From the NCBI GenBank assembly GCA_963704535.1, contig OY969916.1:7502001-7566000 (forward strand): a DNA stretch of 64,000 nucleotides, written 5' to 3'. The position numbers and the translations under genes are program-made. This stretch comes from G963704535 sp963704535. GTDB lineage: Bacteria > Chloroflexota > Chloroflexia > Chloroflexales > Roseiflexaceae. Positions 42,451-56,522 of the stretch are shown in pieces; position 1 is the first letter of the stretch; each line of letters opens with the position of its first letter. Below the pieces are notes generated by a model. The model was not told where the DNA came from, searched no databases, and worked only from the letters and a program-made list of their open reading frames with translations.

Positions 42451-43887
42451 ATGGCGACGACATCCCCCCGCGACGCGAAAGAGGTGCTTGAGCTAATCAA
42501 GGAGCAGGGAATCCAGATGGTGGACTTCCGCTTCACCGATATGCCCGGCACCTGGCAGCACTTCTCCGTCCCCGCCTCTATGCTCAGCGAGGATGACTTT
42601 AGCGATGGGCTCGGCTTCGACGGCTCGTCGATCCGCGGCTTCCAGGCGATCAACGAGAGCGATATGCTGGTCTTCCCCGATCCGGCCACCGCCTTCGTCG
42701 ACCCCGGGCTCAAGATCCCCACACTCAGCCTGATCTGCGACATCCGCGACCCGCTGACCCTCCAGCCCTACAGCCGCGACCCGCGCTACATCGCCCGCAA
42801 GGCCGAGGCGCACCTGAAAGAGTCCGGCCTGGCCGACACGGCCTATTTCGGCCCCGAAGCCGAGTTCTTCCTGTTCAACGATGTGCGCTTCGACCAGACC
42901 AGCAACAGCGCCTACTACTTCCTCGACAGCGATGAGGGCGTCTGGAACACCGGCGCCGACCGTGGCGGCAAGAACCTGGGCTACCGACCGCGCTACAAAG
43001 AGGGTTACTTCCCGGTCCCGCCGCTCGATTCGCTCCAGGATGTGCGCTCGCAGATCGCGCTGAATATGATCGCCGCCGGCATCGAGGTCGAGGTCCACCA
43101 CCATGAAGTCGCCACCGCCGGCCAGTGCGAGATCGACATGCGCTTCAAGCCGCTGCTGAAGATGGCCGACCAGCTCATGCTCTACAAGTACATCGTCAAG
43201 ACCACGGCCAAGGAGCTGGGCTACAGTGCCACCTTTATGCCCAAGCCGCTCTTCGGCGACAACGGCAGCGGCATGCACGTCCACCAGAGCCTGTGGAAGA
43301 ACGGCCAGCCGCTGTTCTTCGACGAGAGCGGCTACGCGCTGCTCTCCGAGACCGCGCGCCACTACATCGGCGGCATCCTGCTGCACGCCCCGGCGCTGCT
43401 GGCGATCTGTGCGCCCACCACCAACTCCTATCGCCGCCTGGTGCCCGGCTTCGAGGCGCCGATCAATCTGGTCTACTCGCAGCGCAACCGCTCGGCCGCC
43501 GTGCGCATCCCGACCTACTCCTCCTCGCCCAAGGCCCGCCGGATCGAGTTCCGGGCGCCCGACCCGACCTGTAACCCGTACCTGGCGTTCGCGGCGATGC
43601 TGATGGCCGGCATCGACGGCGTCAAGAATAAGATCGAGCCGCCGGCGCCGCTCGACGTGGACATCTACGAGCTGTCGCCCGAAGAGAAGGCCCACATCCG
43701 TGGCACGCCCGGCTCGCTGGCCGAGTTGCTCGACGCGCTGGAGCGTGACAATGACTTCCTGCTGACCGGCGGCGTCTTCACCGAGGACCTGATTGCGACC
43801 TACCTAGACTACAAGCGCACCCGCGAGCTGATCCAGATCCAGATCCGGCCGCATCCCTACGAGTTCTTTATGTACTACGACGCCTGA
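42451..43887 (+). CDS. glnA: Glutamine synthetase type I
   Basis: 478 residues, full length. Family motifs: FTDMPGTWQHFSVP, GLGFDGSSIRGFQ, FGPEAEFFLF, HHHEVATAGQCEIDM, GSGMHVHQSLW, RRLVPGFEAPINLVYSQRNRS and RRIEFRAPDPTCNPYLAFAA. A tyrosine in DIYELSPEE is placed like the adenylylation site of the GSI-beta type. Makes glutamine from glutamate, ammonium and ATP. ATG follows AGGAGG. Its own promoter and terminator; amt follows on the same strand. Confidence 0.98.
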   Translation: MATTSPRDAKEVLELIKEQGIQMVDFRFTDMPGTWQHFSVPASMLSEDDFSDGLGFDGSSIRGFQAINESDMLVFPDPATAFVDPGLKIPTLSLICDIRDPLTLQPYSRDPRYIARKAEAHLKESGLADTAYFGPEAEFFLFNDVRFDQTSNSAYYFLDSDEGVWNTGADRGGKNLGYRPRYKEGYFPVPPLDSLQDVRSQIALNMIAAGIEVEVHHHEVATAGQCEIDMRFKPLLKMADQLMLYKYIVKTTAKELGYSATFMPKPLFGDNGSGMHVHQSLWKNGQPLFFDESGYALLSETARHYIGGILLHAPALLAICAPTTNSYRRLVPGFEAPINLVYSQRNRSAAVRIPTYSSSPKARRIEFRAPDPTCNPYLAFAAMLMAGIDGVKNKIEPPAPLDVDIYELSPEEKAHIRGTPGSLAELLDALERDNDFLLTGGVFTEDLIATYLDYKRTRELIQIQIRPHPYEFFMYYDA

Positions 43888-43917
43888 TCCCGACCGTGTA
43901 CATCTTGCTGATAAGGC

Positions 43918-43958
43918 AATGCAGCCTTCACGAAACATCACGTGAAGGCTGCATTTTC
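43918..43958 (+). terminator. Rho-independent terminator of glnA
   Basis: A perfect 15-bp stem (AATGCAGCCTTCACG and complement) with an eight-base loop, followed by TTTTCATTTT, 31 bases after the glnA stop. Confidence 0.92.
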
Positions 43959-43970
43959 ATTTTGGAAACA

Positions 43971-44091
43971 GAGGGGCAAGGGGAGCGGGTACCTCTGGGT
44001 GCCTCCCCTTAAACCCCACCCAACCAGTCGTAAGTAGGAAAAGGGAGGGGCAAGGGGAGGGCTGTCCTCCCCTTAAACCCCACCCAATCAG
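43971..44091. repeat. Direct repeat pair before amt
   Basis: Two related units, GAGGGGCAAGGGGAG ... CCTCCCCTTAAACCCCACCC, at 43971-44027 and 44045-44091. Each can fold on its own (GGGGAGG with CCTCCCC). Confidence 0.75.
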
Positions 44092-44127
44092 AGATCTATA
44101 GCTCATAAAGCTTGTAAGGAGGATATT

Positions 44128-45355
44128 CTGGAAATCAACGCCGGAGATACCGCGTGGGTACTGGCTTCAGCAGCCCTGGTGATGCTAATGACACCGGGGC
44201 TCGGCCTCTTCTACGGTGGCCTTGTGCGCCAGAAGAATGTGCTCTCAACGATTATGCACAGCTTCTTCATGCTGGGGCTGATCAGCGTGGTGTGGGTGCT
44301 GTTTGGGTACTCGCTGGCTTTTGGCCCGTCGCAGGGCGGTATCATTGGAGGGCTGGATTGGGTCGGCCTGAACGGCGTCGGCGTGGAGCCCAATGGCGAC
44401 TACGCCGGAACGATCCCGCATGTCGGCGTTTATGGGCTATCAGATGATGTTCGCCGTGATCACACCGGCGCTGATCTCGGGCGCATTCGCCGAGCGCAAG
44501 CGCTTCAAGTCGTTTGTGCTGTTCTCGCTGCTCTGGTCCCTACTGGTCTACATCCCGGTCGCGCATTGGGTCTGGGCGGTCGGCGGCTGGATCCGCACAA
44601 TGGGCGCGCTTGACTTCGCCGGCGGCACCGTGGTTCACATCACCTCGGGTGTCTCGGCGCTGGTATGCGCGCTGGTGATGGGCAAGCGTGTCGGCTATGG
44701 CTCAGAGCCGATGGAGCCGCATAACATCACCATGACTGTGCTGGGCGCGGGGCTGCTGTGGTTCGGCTGGTTCGGTTTCAACGCCGGAAGCGCGTTGGCC
44801 GCGAACGGCCTGGCCGCGACAGCCTTCATCAATACGCATGTCGCGGCGGCAATGGCCGCGCTGGCGTGGATCACGGCGAGCTGGATACGCCACGGGCGGC
44901 CAAGCGTTGTCGGCGGGGCGGCGGGCGCGGTGGCCGGGCTGGTGGGTATCACCCCGGCGGCGGGCTTTGTGACGCCGATGGCCGCGCTGATTATCGGTTT
45001 CCTGGCCGGCGTCGGCTGCTTCCTGGCGGTCGAGATGCTTGTGCGCGGTCGTGTGGATGATAGCCTCGACGTGTTCGGCGTGCATGGCGTCGGCGGGGCG
45101 ATCGGGGCGCTGGCGACCGGGGTCTTTGCGACGACGACGGTCAATTCGGCCGGGTTTGATGGGCTGCTCTACGGCAACCCTGGCCAACTGCTCACTCAGG
45201 CCATCGCAGTGGTGGTCGTCGCGGCCTATGCTGCTGCCGTGACATGGGTGCTGCTCAAGGTCATTAATGCCGCATTCGGTGTGCGCGTCTCTTCGTCCGA
45301 GGAGCAGCATGGTCTGGATGCCTCGCAGCACGGCGAGGTTGCGTACCAGTCGTAA
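44128..45355 (+). CDS. amt: Ammonium transporter, frameshifted
   Basis: Amt/MEP/Rh family, about 408 residues, 11 membrane segments. The N-terminus EINAGDTAWVLASAALVMLMTPGL and GLFYGGLVRQKN is typical. One extra base between 44415 and 44435 separates TIPH from the segment AFMGYQMMFAVITPALISGAFAERK. Pore histidines are in VVHITSGVSAL and VFGVHGVGGAIG. No ATG/GTG/TTG precedes the conserved start: the codon at proper spacing to AAGGAGG is CTG 44128. Imports ammonium for glnA. No P-II gene in the window. Confidence 0.93.
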
Positions 45356-45461
45356 GAGGTTGTCTGAAAAGGGGGAGTTTGAGGGGGCTGGCCCCACAAG
45401 AACCCCTTTCCCACCCACGGACTATAAGCGACAAATCGACCTTTCCTGACAGCCTCTAAGG
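45356..45461 (-). repeat. Dispersed palindromic element, copy 6
   Basis: Starts GAGGTTGTCTGAAAAGGGGG and ends CCTTTCCTGACAGCCTCTAAGG. The terminal inverted repeats are diverged but recognisable; the internal TTGAGGGGGCTGGCCCC is present. It lies directly after amt. Confidence 0.8.
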
Positions 45462-45512
45462 TTGTAGCTTGACTAGTGCTTTATCGTATAGTAGTGACAA
45501 GGGAGGTTTTCC

Positions 45513-45650
45513 ATGGCTCTCATTATCGTCTCGCTCATCCTGTTCCTGGCGCTGGTGGTGGCTTGGATTGCGTTGCCGAGCGGTGCGATGATCGCTCCTG
45601 CTCAAGAGAGTTCAGAGCCCCTGATCGTAGCTCCCGGCCAGACCGCGTAA
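45513..45650 (+). CDS. Small membrane protein
   Basis: 45 residues: ALIIVSLILFLALVVAWIAL forms one membrane segment, followed by a short polar tail. A good ribosome-binding site (GGGAGG) lies seven bases upstream. The frame stops before a series of large hairpins. Function unknown. Confidence 0.55.
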   Translation: MALIIVSLILFLALVVAWIALPSGAMIAPAQESSEPLIVAPGQTA

Positions 45651-45708
45651 GGCCAGTAAAGCCGGCGCACTCTTCTGCGCCGCCTCGGGTACTGTAGGTT
45701 TTCGACAT

Positions 45709-45904
45709 AGTGACGACGAGCAACCAGAAGCTTTGGCTCTGGCTGCTCGTCGTCACTGCTTTGTATACATTGTCTAAATGTGTTGGCGTCTGCAACGCCA
45801 CTCTGCCGAAGGCCGAGGTCACGCCTCGGCCTTCGGCAGAGTGGTACTTTTTCTTCTTTTTTCTCGTGGATTTTTGCCCGCCGGGCAAAAATCCACGAGA
45901 AAAA
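45709..45904. other. Three long consecutive hairpins
   Basis: 45709-45757: arms AGTGACGACGAGCA/TGCTCGTCGTCACT extended by CCAGA/TCTGG. 45798-45844: 21-bp perfect stem starting CCACTCTGCCGAAGG, followed by TACTTTTT. 45858-45904: near-perfect palindrome with arms TTTTTCTCGTGGATTTTTGC and its complement. The second can terminate the plus strand. Others look like transposon ends or RNA structures. Confidence 0.85.
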
Positions 45905-45933
45905 GGGTGAAGTACCTTGCTGCCGCAGGCAAT

Positions 45934-46764
45934 TTAGCGCTGCGGAGAAGAAAGGAAGCCGCGCACGACCTCGATGTAGCGGTCGAGCTGATCGCGGCGG
46001 ATGCTATGGCCGGCCTGGGGGATGTGCGCGATCTGCAACTGCGGCACCAGCGCTTGTAGTCCGGTTGCGCCGTCCTCGGTGAGCAGGGCGCCCCATTCGG
46101 GGTCGGCCGTGATCAGCAGCGCCGGGCAGGTGATGCGGCGTAGGGTCGCCGGCCAGTCCACACTTCGCGGCGTATGCGGGCCGAAGACGTTGAGGGCGCT
46201 GTCGCTGAACCGCAGCTTGGCATCGGCCCACGGGCCAAGCTCGGCCTCCGACCAGCCGGGCGTCGCGGCCCGCTGCGTGGCGATCAGCTCCTCGCGGGTC
46301 TTGCGCTTGAGTTCGGTGATCCAGGCCCGCATCTGGGCCGAGCGTTCCGCATCGCCTGGCGACTCTTCCGGCGGGGCCGCCCACCACGGCGGCGGGTCCT
46401 CCAGCAGGATCGCGCCCGGCACGTCCGGGTAGGCACCGGCTAGCACCAGCGTCGTCACCGCGCCCATCGAGTGGCCCAGCACCGCCGGTCGTCGCAGCCC
46501 CAGCGCCCCGATCAGGCCACGCAGGTCGTCGGCCTGGGCGGCCGGGCCGTAGCCCTGCTCCGGCGCGTCCGAGTGCCCGTGGCCGCGCGCATCGACCATG
46601 ATCACGTCGTACTCCGGCGCGAGCGCCGCAGCCACCGGCGTCCAGCATAGCCCGTCGTCCGTGACGCCGTGCGCCAGCACGAGGGGCGGCCCGGCACCGC
46701 CCGTGCGCGTGTAGTGCAGCCGGATTCCGTTTGCCTCGACATGGCCCGATTGCCAGGAAGCCAT
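45934..46764 (-). CDS. Alpha/beta hydrolase
   Basis: 276 residues. Oxyanion region LVLAHGVTDDGLCW, VDARGHGHSD, nucleophile elbow LGHSMGAVT (Ser about 98), candidate acid in ITADPEWG and catalytic histidine in PQAGHSIRRD. Esterase or peptidase-type substrate unknown. AAGGAG lies before the ATG. Confidence 0.88.
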   Translation of the reverse strand: MASWQSGHVEANGIRLHYTRTGGAGPPLVLAHGVTDDGLCWTPVAAALAPEYDVIMVDARGHGHSDAPEQGYGPAAQADDLRGLIGALGLRRPAVLGHSMGAVTTLVLAGAYPDVPGAILLEDPPPWWAAPPEESPGDAERSAQMRAWITELKRKTREELIATQRAATPGWSEAELGPWADAKLRFSDSALNVFGPHTPRSVDWPATLRRITCPALLITADPEWGALLTEDGATGLQALVPQLQIAHIPQAGHSIRRDQLDRYIEVVRGFLSSPQR

Positions 46765-46797
46765 TGCGTTCTCCTTATCTCAACATCGTTCTCAATC

Positions 46798-46900
46798 CGC
46801 GAAGACCGCGAAGACCGCGAAGGCCACGAAGAAGGGATTCATATGGCACATTTCAACCTTCGTGATCTTCCTGATCTTCGTGATCTTCGTGGAAACGTAT
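46798..46900. repeat. CGAAGACCG and CTTCGTGAT tandem repeats
   Basis: CGCGAAGAC repeated about three times (46798-46822) and TTCGTGATC about four times (46857-46893). They fill the gap between the hydrolase and beta-glucosidase genes. Confidence 0.75.
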
Positions 46901-46912
46901 TTGGTCGGTAAT

Positions 46913-49462
46913 CTACGTGGTCGTTCCAGGCGACTGTGGGCTTTGCGGGCCGCCAAAGACCACCGTCTCCGTCAGCCGGAACTCGGCCCGCGCGCGAATA
47001 TCCTGCGACGAACTGCCCAGCAGCACCTCGAACGCGCCGGCCTCCGCCACCCAGGCATGCCGCGCATCATCCCAGTATGCCAGCGCTTCCTGGCCAAGCG
47101 TCAGCGTCACGGTCGCCGTCTCGCCCGGCGCCAGGGCCACCTTTGCAAAGCCCTTCAGCTCTTTGGCTGGCCGTGCAAGGCTGGCCACCGGATCGCCCAC
47201 ATACAGTTGCACGATCTCCTGGCCGGCTAGTTTGCCGGTGTTGGTCACATCCACGCTGACGGTCATGCGCTCGCCGGGCGCCAGGGCCTCGGTGCTGAGG
47301 CGCGGGTTGGCGTAGGCGAAGCTGGTGTATGAGAGCCCGAAGCCGAAGGGGAACAGCGGCGCGATCTGCTTCTTCTCGTAGTAGCGGTAGCCCACGAACA
47401 GGCCCTCGCCATAGCGCACCCGGCCGTTCTCGCCGGGGTAGTTGAGGTACGCCGGGTTGTCCTCCAGCCGTACAGGGAAGGTCTGCGGCAGCTTGCCGGA
47501 GGGGTTGACCGCGCCGAACAGCACGTCGGCGATCGCGTTGCCGCACTCCTGCCCCGGATACCACGCCTGCACCACCCCAGCCACGCGCTCCAGCCACGGC
47601 ATCGTCACCGGCGAGCCGGTTTGAAGCACGACGACGGTTCGGGGGTTCGCGGCCGCCACCCGCTCGACCAACTGGTTCTGTTCACTCACAAGCTCCATGT
47701 GGGCGCGGTCGCTGCCCTCGCTTTCCCACTCGCCATTCATGCCCACGAACACTAGCGCCACGTCCGACGCAGCCGCCAGACTCGCGGCCCGCTCGATCGC
47801 CGCCTCGCCCAGCGGCCGGATCACGCCGGCGCGTATGGCCCGCATCCCGAACGCGCCGGGTTCCGGGCTGGTATACTCGATCGAGACATCGTAGGCCTGC
47901 CCGGCCTGGAGTTCCACCACCCCGATCGCTTCCCGGCTGCCGGAGCCAAAGTAGGCGTCGCCCGACTGCCAGGCGTCCCAGTTGTCCACCAGCAGCGTCC
48001 CGTTCAGGAGCAGGCGGCTCAGGCCCGCGCTGACCAGGCTGAAGTGATGCTCACCGCTCTCGCCCGGCGTGAAGCGAGTGGAGAAACGCACCGAAAACGC
48101 CATAGGGTTGACCCCCGGCCCGACTTCGTGGAACCACATCATCTCGGCGGTCGGCACCAGCGTGCGGAACACGGCCGGGCCGGACAGGTCGGGGCTATTG
48201 AAGTACTCGGCGGCGAGTCCGCTTTGGCCGTCTGCCGACACGTTCGGCTGGCTGCCGAGCAGCGGCAAGAACTTGTGGTTGGTACACCCTGGCTCGTACC
48301 CGATCTCGATCGTCTCCCCAACCTGCGCGACGAGGCCTTCGTAGGGGGTGACGCGGTAGTGGGCATTCACCTGCGCGCTGCCGCCGCCCATGATCTGGGC
48401 GGTCTTGGCGTTCGGGCCGATCAGGGCTAGCAGCTGCGTCGGGCCGGGGTCGATCGGCAGCACGCCATCGTTCTTCAGCAGCACGATCCCTTCGGCGGCG
48501 GCCCGGCGGATCAGCGCCCGGTGCTCCGGGAGGTCGCGCGCCTGCTCGTCCGGGATGGCCGGGTGCTCAAACGCGCCGACCCGTCCGATCAGCCGCAGCA
48601 CCCGCCGCGCGCTGTCCCGCACTGCCTCCGCGCTGACCTGGCCCGACTGCACAGCCGCCAGCAGCTTCTCGCCCCGGTACCTGGGCGGGCCGGGCATCTC
48701 CAGGTCCATGCCGCCGTTTTGCGCCTCCACCGTGCTTTTTGTAGCATACCAGTCCGACATGACCACGCCGTTGAAGTCCCACTCGCGTTTGAGGATGTCG
48801 ATCAGCAGAGCGGCGTTCTCGCCGGTGTAGGTGCCGTTGAGTTTGTTGTAGGACGACATCACCGCCCACACGCCCGCTTGCTTGACCGCCGCCTCAAAGG
48901 GCGGCAGGTAGATCTCGCGCAGGGTGCGCTCGTCGATCTCGGAGCTGATCGTCATGCGCTGGAACTCCGACTCGTTGCCCACGAAATGCTTGACGGTCGC
49001 GCCCACGCCGCGGCTCTGCACGCCGCTGATGTACGCGACCGCCAGTTGAGCCGAAAGGAACGGGTCTTCGGCGTAGCACTCGAAGTTGCGGCCGTTCAGC
49101 GGCGAGCGGTGGATGTTCACGGTGGGCGCCAGCAGCACATGCGCGCCCTTGGATTGGGCCTCCTCGGCCAGCGCTTGGCCGATCTGCTCCACCAGCGCCG
49201 TGTTCCAGGTGGCGGCCAGGGAAATGGCGACCGGGAAGCTGGCGGCCTTCACTCCGCCGATCAGGGCGCCGCCGCCGCGCGCGCCATTGGGGCCATCGCT
49301 GACCTTGATCGCCGGAATGCCCAAGCGCTCGATCGGCGCCGTCAGCCAAAAGGAGGCCCCGGCCAGCAGGGCGACCTGCTCCTCGATCGTCATTGCGTCC
49401 AGCAATGCGTTGATGCGCGCTTCCGGCTCGGCGCTCGCCGAGGTATTCGCTTTGATCGTCAT
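46913..49462 (-). CDS. GH3 beta-glucosidase with PA14 domain
   Basis: 849 residues. The N-terminal GH3 barrel has the nucleophile Asp in FNGVVMSDWYATKST. A PA14 carbohydrate-binding domain is inserted at about 390-540 (GLAAEYFNSPDLSGPA; GEHHFSLVSAGLSRLLLNG). The second GH3 domain (ALVFVGMNGEWESEGSDR) and a C-terminal fibronectin-III-like domain follow. This is the layout of KLM-type beta-glucosidases. It has no signal peptide, so likely cytoplasmic cleavage of short glucosides. ATG 49462 is preceded by GGAGGAGG, better than the upstream ATG 49522, which lies in AATCGTA repeats. Confidence 0.93.
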   Translation of the reverse strand: MTIKANTSASAEPEARINALLDAMTIEEQVALLAGASFWLTAPIERLGIPAIKVSDGPNGARGGGALIGGVKAASFPVAISLAATWNTALVEQIGQALAEEAQSKGAHVLLAPTVNIHRSPLNGRNFECYAEDPFLSAQLAVAYISGVQSRGVGATVKHFVGNESEFQRMTISSEIDERTLREIYLPPFEAAVKQAGVWAVMSSYNKLNGTYTGENAALLIDILKREWDFNGVVMSDWYATKSTVEAQNGGMDLEMPGPPRYRGEKLLAAVQSGQVSAEAVRDSARRVLRLIGRVGAFEHPAIPDEQARDLPEHRALIRRAAAEGIVLLKNDGVLPIDPGPTQLLALIGPNAKTAQIMGGGSAQVNAHYRVTPYEGLVAQVGETIEIGYEPGCTNHKFLPLLGSQPNVSADGQSGLAAEYFNSPDLSGPAVFRTLVPTAEMMWFHEVGPGVNPMAFSVRFSTRFTPGESGEHHFSLVSAGLSRLLLNGTLLVDNWDAWQSGDAYFGSGSREAIGVVELQAGQAYDVSIEYTSPEPGAFGMRAIRAGVIRPLGEAAIERAASLAAASDVALVFVGMNGEWESEGSDRAHMELVSEQNQLVERVAAANPRTVVVLQTGSPVTMPWLERVAGVVQAWYPGQECGNAIADVLFGAVNPSGKLPQTFPVRLEDNPAYLNYPGENGRVRYGEGLFVGYRYYEKKQIAPLFPFGFGLSYTSFAYANPRLSTEALAPGERMTVSVDVTNTGKLAGQEIVQLYVGDPVASLARPAKELKGFAKVALAPGETATVTLTLGQEALAYWDDARHAWVAEAGAFEVLLGSSSQDIRARAEFRLTETVVFGGPQSPQSPGTTT

Positions 49463-49731
49463 CACACCTCCTCCTTTCAATTCGAGATCGCAAATCGTAA
49501 ATCGTAAATCGTGAATCGTCAATGCGCCGGGCGCAGCTTGTTGACACCGGCCTTACAATATGCCGCGACGGATGCGGTGCGTGGTGCCGATGGCGACGAT
49601 GGCGACAACGCAAACCCAATGTGTTGGGGCGCCGTGTTTGGGCGATCCTTGTGATCGCCCGCGATGGTGGCAATGCGGGCCGCGCGATGAATGCGGTGCG
49701 CCGGGACAATGTCAGCGGCGGTGACAATGTG

Positions 49732-49800
49732 GTAGAGGCGAAGCATTTGCACCCATCGAGCAATGCACGTTGTCAATCAAGGCAAATGCTTCGCCCCTAC
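49732..49800. repeat. 19-bp inverted repeat with 31-base loop
   Basis: GTAGAGGCGAAGCATTTGC and GCAAATGCTTCGCCCCTAC pair with one mismatch. It resembles a small non-autonomous element. Confidence 0.8.
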
Positions 49801-49802
49801 GG

Positions 49803-49950
49803 CATCGTCGTGGCTTGGTGGTTGTTCGGTGCGTCCCGACATCGTCGTAGCGTGATGGCTGTTGGGCGCGCCCCGGCATCGTCGTGGCACGGTGATTGTT
49901 CGGCGCGTCCCGGCATGGTCGTGCCACGATGATTGTTCGGCGCACCCCAA
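49803..49950. repeat. 37-bp tandem repeat, four units
   Basis: Units begin CATCGTCGTGGCACGGTGAT and end GTCCCGG, at 49803, 49840, 49877 and 49914. About 75-85 percent identity between units and no spacers. Confidence 0.88.
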
Positions 49951-50174
49951 TGGCGGAAACGTACAAAGAACGCCTCCGAGAGGAACGCCACCCGGCTCGT
50001 ATCGTTTCCGCCGAGCCAAATTCTTCATCGTCGGTCGAAGAAATAGATTCGCCGTCCTGACCGCCTTGTAGAAATGATCCAAACATCACGCCGGCATCTG
50101 GGAAACTCTGCACAAACCCTTGACAAAGCTGCGCCCCTGGTGTATATTTTCGGTTAATCTACTGGCGGATTGCA

Positions 50175-50228
50175 CTGACGCCCGCAACAGCCTCGATGAA
50201 TGAGGTCTGTTCGTGGGTTTTTTATTGC
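50175..50228 (+). promoter_or_regulatory. Terminator-like hairpin in the gltB leader
   Basis: CCCGCAACAGCCTC and GAGGTCTGTTCGTGGG pair imperfectly and are followed by six T's, 260 bases before gltB. A second hairpin, GACCTCC/GGAGGTTT, lies at 50311-50331. Attenuation of glutamate synthase is possible. Confidence 0.4.
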
Positions 50229-50488
50229 CCGACGCCCGCCAACCCATTCCGGCAGGTTACGCTCGCGCGATGATGCCCTCCCTCGCTCGAAGATGACGAA
50301 CGGACGACCTCCAATGAAGGAGGTTTGCTTCAGTTCGCACGGTCCCCGTTCCGTACCACCAATATCGCCGTGCAGCAGCGCCCGGCCCGGTCTCGTTTCG
50401 GCTAACACGTAGCACACACAAGCAGCATTGAAACTTCTCCGCGTCTGAGGAGTTGGACTTGTTGTCTTTTGAAGAGCGAGGGGTATGT

Positions 50489-55223
<4,735 letters not shown>

Positions 55224-55270
55224 GCACATCCGATCCACATCGGCAACGGAACAGCACCGAGTAGCACCAC

Positions 55271-55448
55271 GTAAGGGCGCTCCCGCGGGAGCGCCCACGA
55301 CGACATGCGACGAGCACCCACCCCGAAACCCAGCGCTCGCCATCGCGTAAGGGCGATCCTCGTGATCGCCCGCGACGCAGCCCGCAGATCGCCACGAGGG
55401 CAACGGACCAGCATCGCGTAAGGGCGCTCCCGCGTGAGCGCCCGCGAC
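55271..55448. repeat. Three REP-like palindromes
   Basis: GTAAGGGCG[AC]TCC[CT]CG[GT]GA[GT]CGCCC[AG]CGACG at 55271-55302, 55347-55377 and 55418-55448, spaced 71-76 bases apart. A fourth relative is at 49641-49668. They fill the gap between gltB and the membrane-protein pair, which converge. Confidence 0.85.
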
Positions 55449-55488
55449 GATACGCCGTGAGCGCCCGCACTGCCACCGGCCCTCGACC

Positions 55489-56448
55489 TCACCCGCCGAT
55501 CTCGCGCTCCTCGAGCTGCGCCGCCGCCTCGACCTGCTGCTTGCCCACGATCCCCTGCTTGGCGCGCGCCTCCGCAGTCACCGGCACCGCGTAGTCCTCG
55601 GGCACGATGCGGGTACCGTAGCGCCGGGCGTAGACCTTGGTGAACTCGGCGCCCAGGAACAGGATCTGGGCCGAGTAGTACACCCAGACCAGGATGACCA
55701 CCAGCGACCCGGCCGCGCCGTAGGCCGAGGCCAGCGTGCTGGTGCCCAGGTACAGCCCGATCACAAACTTGCCGAACGTGTAGAGCAGCGATGTCACAGC
55801 CGCCCCGATCCAGACATCACCCCAGGCGAGCTTGACGTCGGGGATAATCTTGTACATCATCGCGAACAGCAGCGTGATCACGCTGAATGAGATCAGGAAG
55901 TTGAGCACTTGCAACACCGGCTCAACGTCGGAGAACAGGCCGCGCAGGTAGGCGCCGGCGGCCGCCAGCGCGGCGCTGACGATCAGCGAGACGAGTAGCA
56001 GGAAGTTGATGCCCAGCATCATCGTGAACGACAGCACGCGGTCCCTGATCCTGGTCAGCCAGTTGCGGCCCGGCACCGGCTTGACCCCCCAGATCGTGTT
56101 GAGCGAATCCTGGAGGTCGCGGAAGACCCACCAGGCGCCAATCAGGAAGGTCGCGATTCCCACGGAGATGGCGATGACGCTCGTCTCCGGCTGGTTGATC
56201 TTGTCGAGGAGATCTCGGACCGCATCGGCGGCCAGGGACCCGACCAGCGCCTGGATCTGTTCGACAAACTGCTCCTGCGCTACCGCGCGCCCGAAGACCA
56301 AGCCGGCGACGCCCAGGACGACGACCAGCAGCGGGGCCAGGGCGAAGACGGTCGAGAAGGCCAGTGACCCGGCCATGCGCGGCGCGTTGTCTTCACTCCA
56401 GCCGGAGAACGTTTCTTTGAGCAGATTGCCGATGGTACCTACACGCAT
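55489..56448 (-). CDS. YihY/BrkB-family membrane protein
   Basis: 319 residues, six membrane segments. Family signatures: LKETFSGWSEDNAPRMAGSL, AFSTVFALAPLLVV, WWVFRDLQDSLNTIWGV, and GAAGSLVVILVWVYYSAQILFLGAEFTKVYA. The C-terminal tail is charged. Often misnamed ribonuclease BN; the biochemical role is not known. It follows a close paralogue. Confidence 0.9.
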   Translation of the reverse strand: MRVGTIGNLLKETFSGWSEDNAPRMAGSLAFSTVFALAPLLVVVLGVAGLVFGRAVAQEQFVEQIQALVGSLAADAVRDLLDKINQPETSVIAISVGIATFLIGAWWVFRDLQDSLNTIWGVKPVPGRNWLTRIRDRVLSFTMMLGINFLLLVSLIVSAALAAAGAYLRGLFSDVEPVLQVLNFLISFSVITLLFAMMYKIIPDVKLAWGDVWIGAAVTSLLYTFGKFVIGLYLGTSTLASAYGAAGSLVVILVWVYYSAQILFLGAEFTKVYARRYGTRIVPEDYAVPVTAEARAKQGIVGKQQVEAAAQLEEREIGG

Positions 56449-56522
56449 AGAGACCCATCCCCGGAGATTGGAGATGAGAGATGGGAAATTGAAACAGTCT
56501 CCCTTCTCTGATCTCCAAGTAG

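Larger units (their letters stand above)
49463..50488. other. 1-kb spacer rich in repeats
   Basis: No credible gene. Contents in order: AAATCGT heptamers (49486-49515); GGGCGATCCTTGTGATCGCCC palindrome (about 49644-49664); a 19-bp inverted repeat at 49732-49800; a 37-bp tandem repeat at 49803-49950; and a leader with a terminator-like hairpin before gltB. Confidence 0.7.

Noticed and set aside
49803..49950. Possible CRISPR array
   Set aside because: 37-base units abut with no spacers and are only moderately alike.
49777..50082. Minus-strand frame in the gltB upstream spacer
   Set aside because: It is read from the 37-bp tandem repeat, lacks a ribosome-binding site and resembles no protein.
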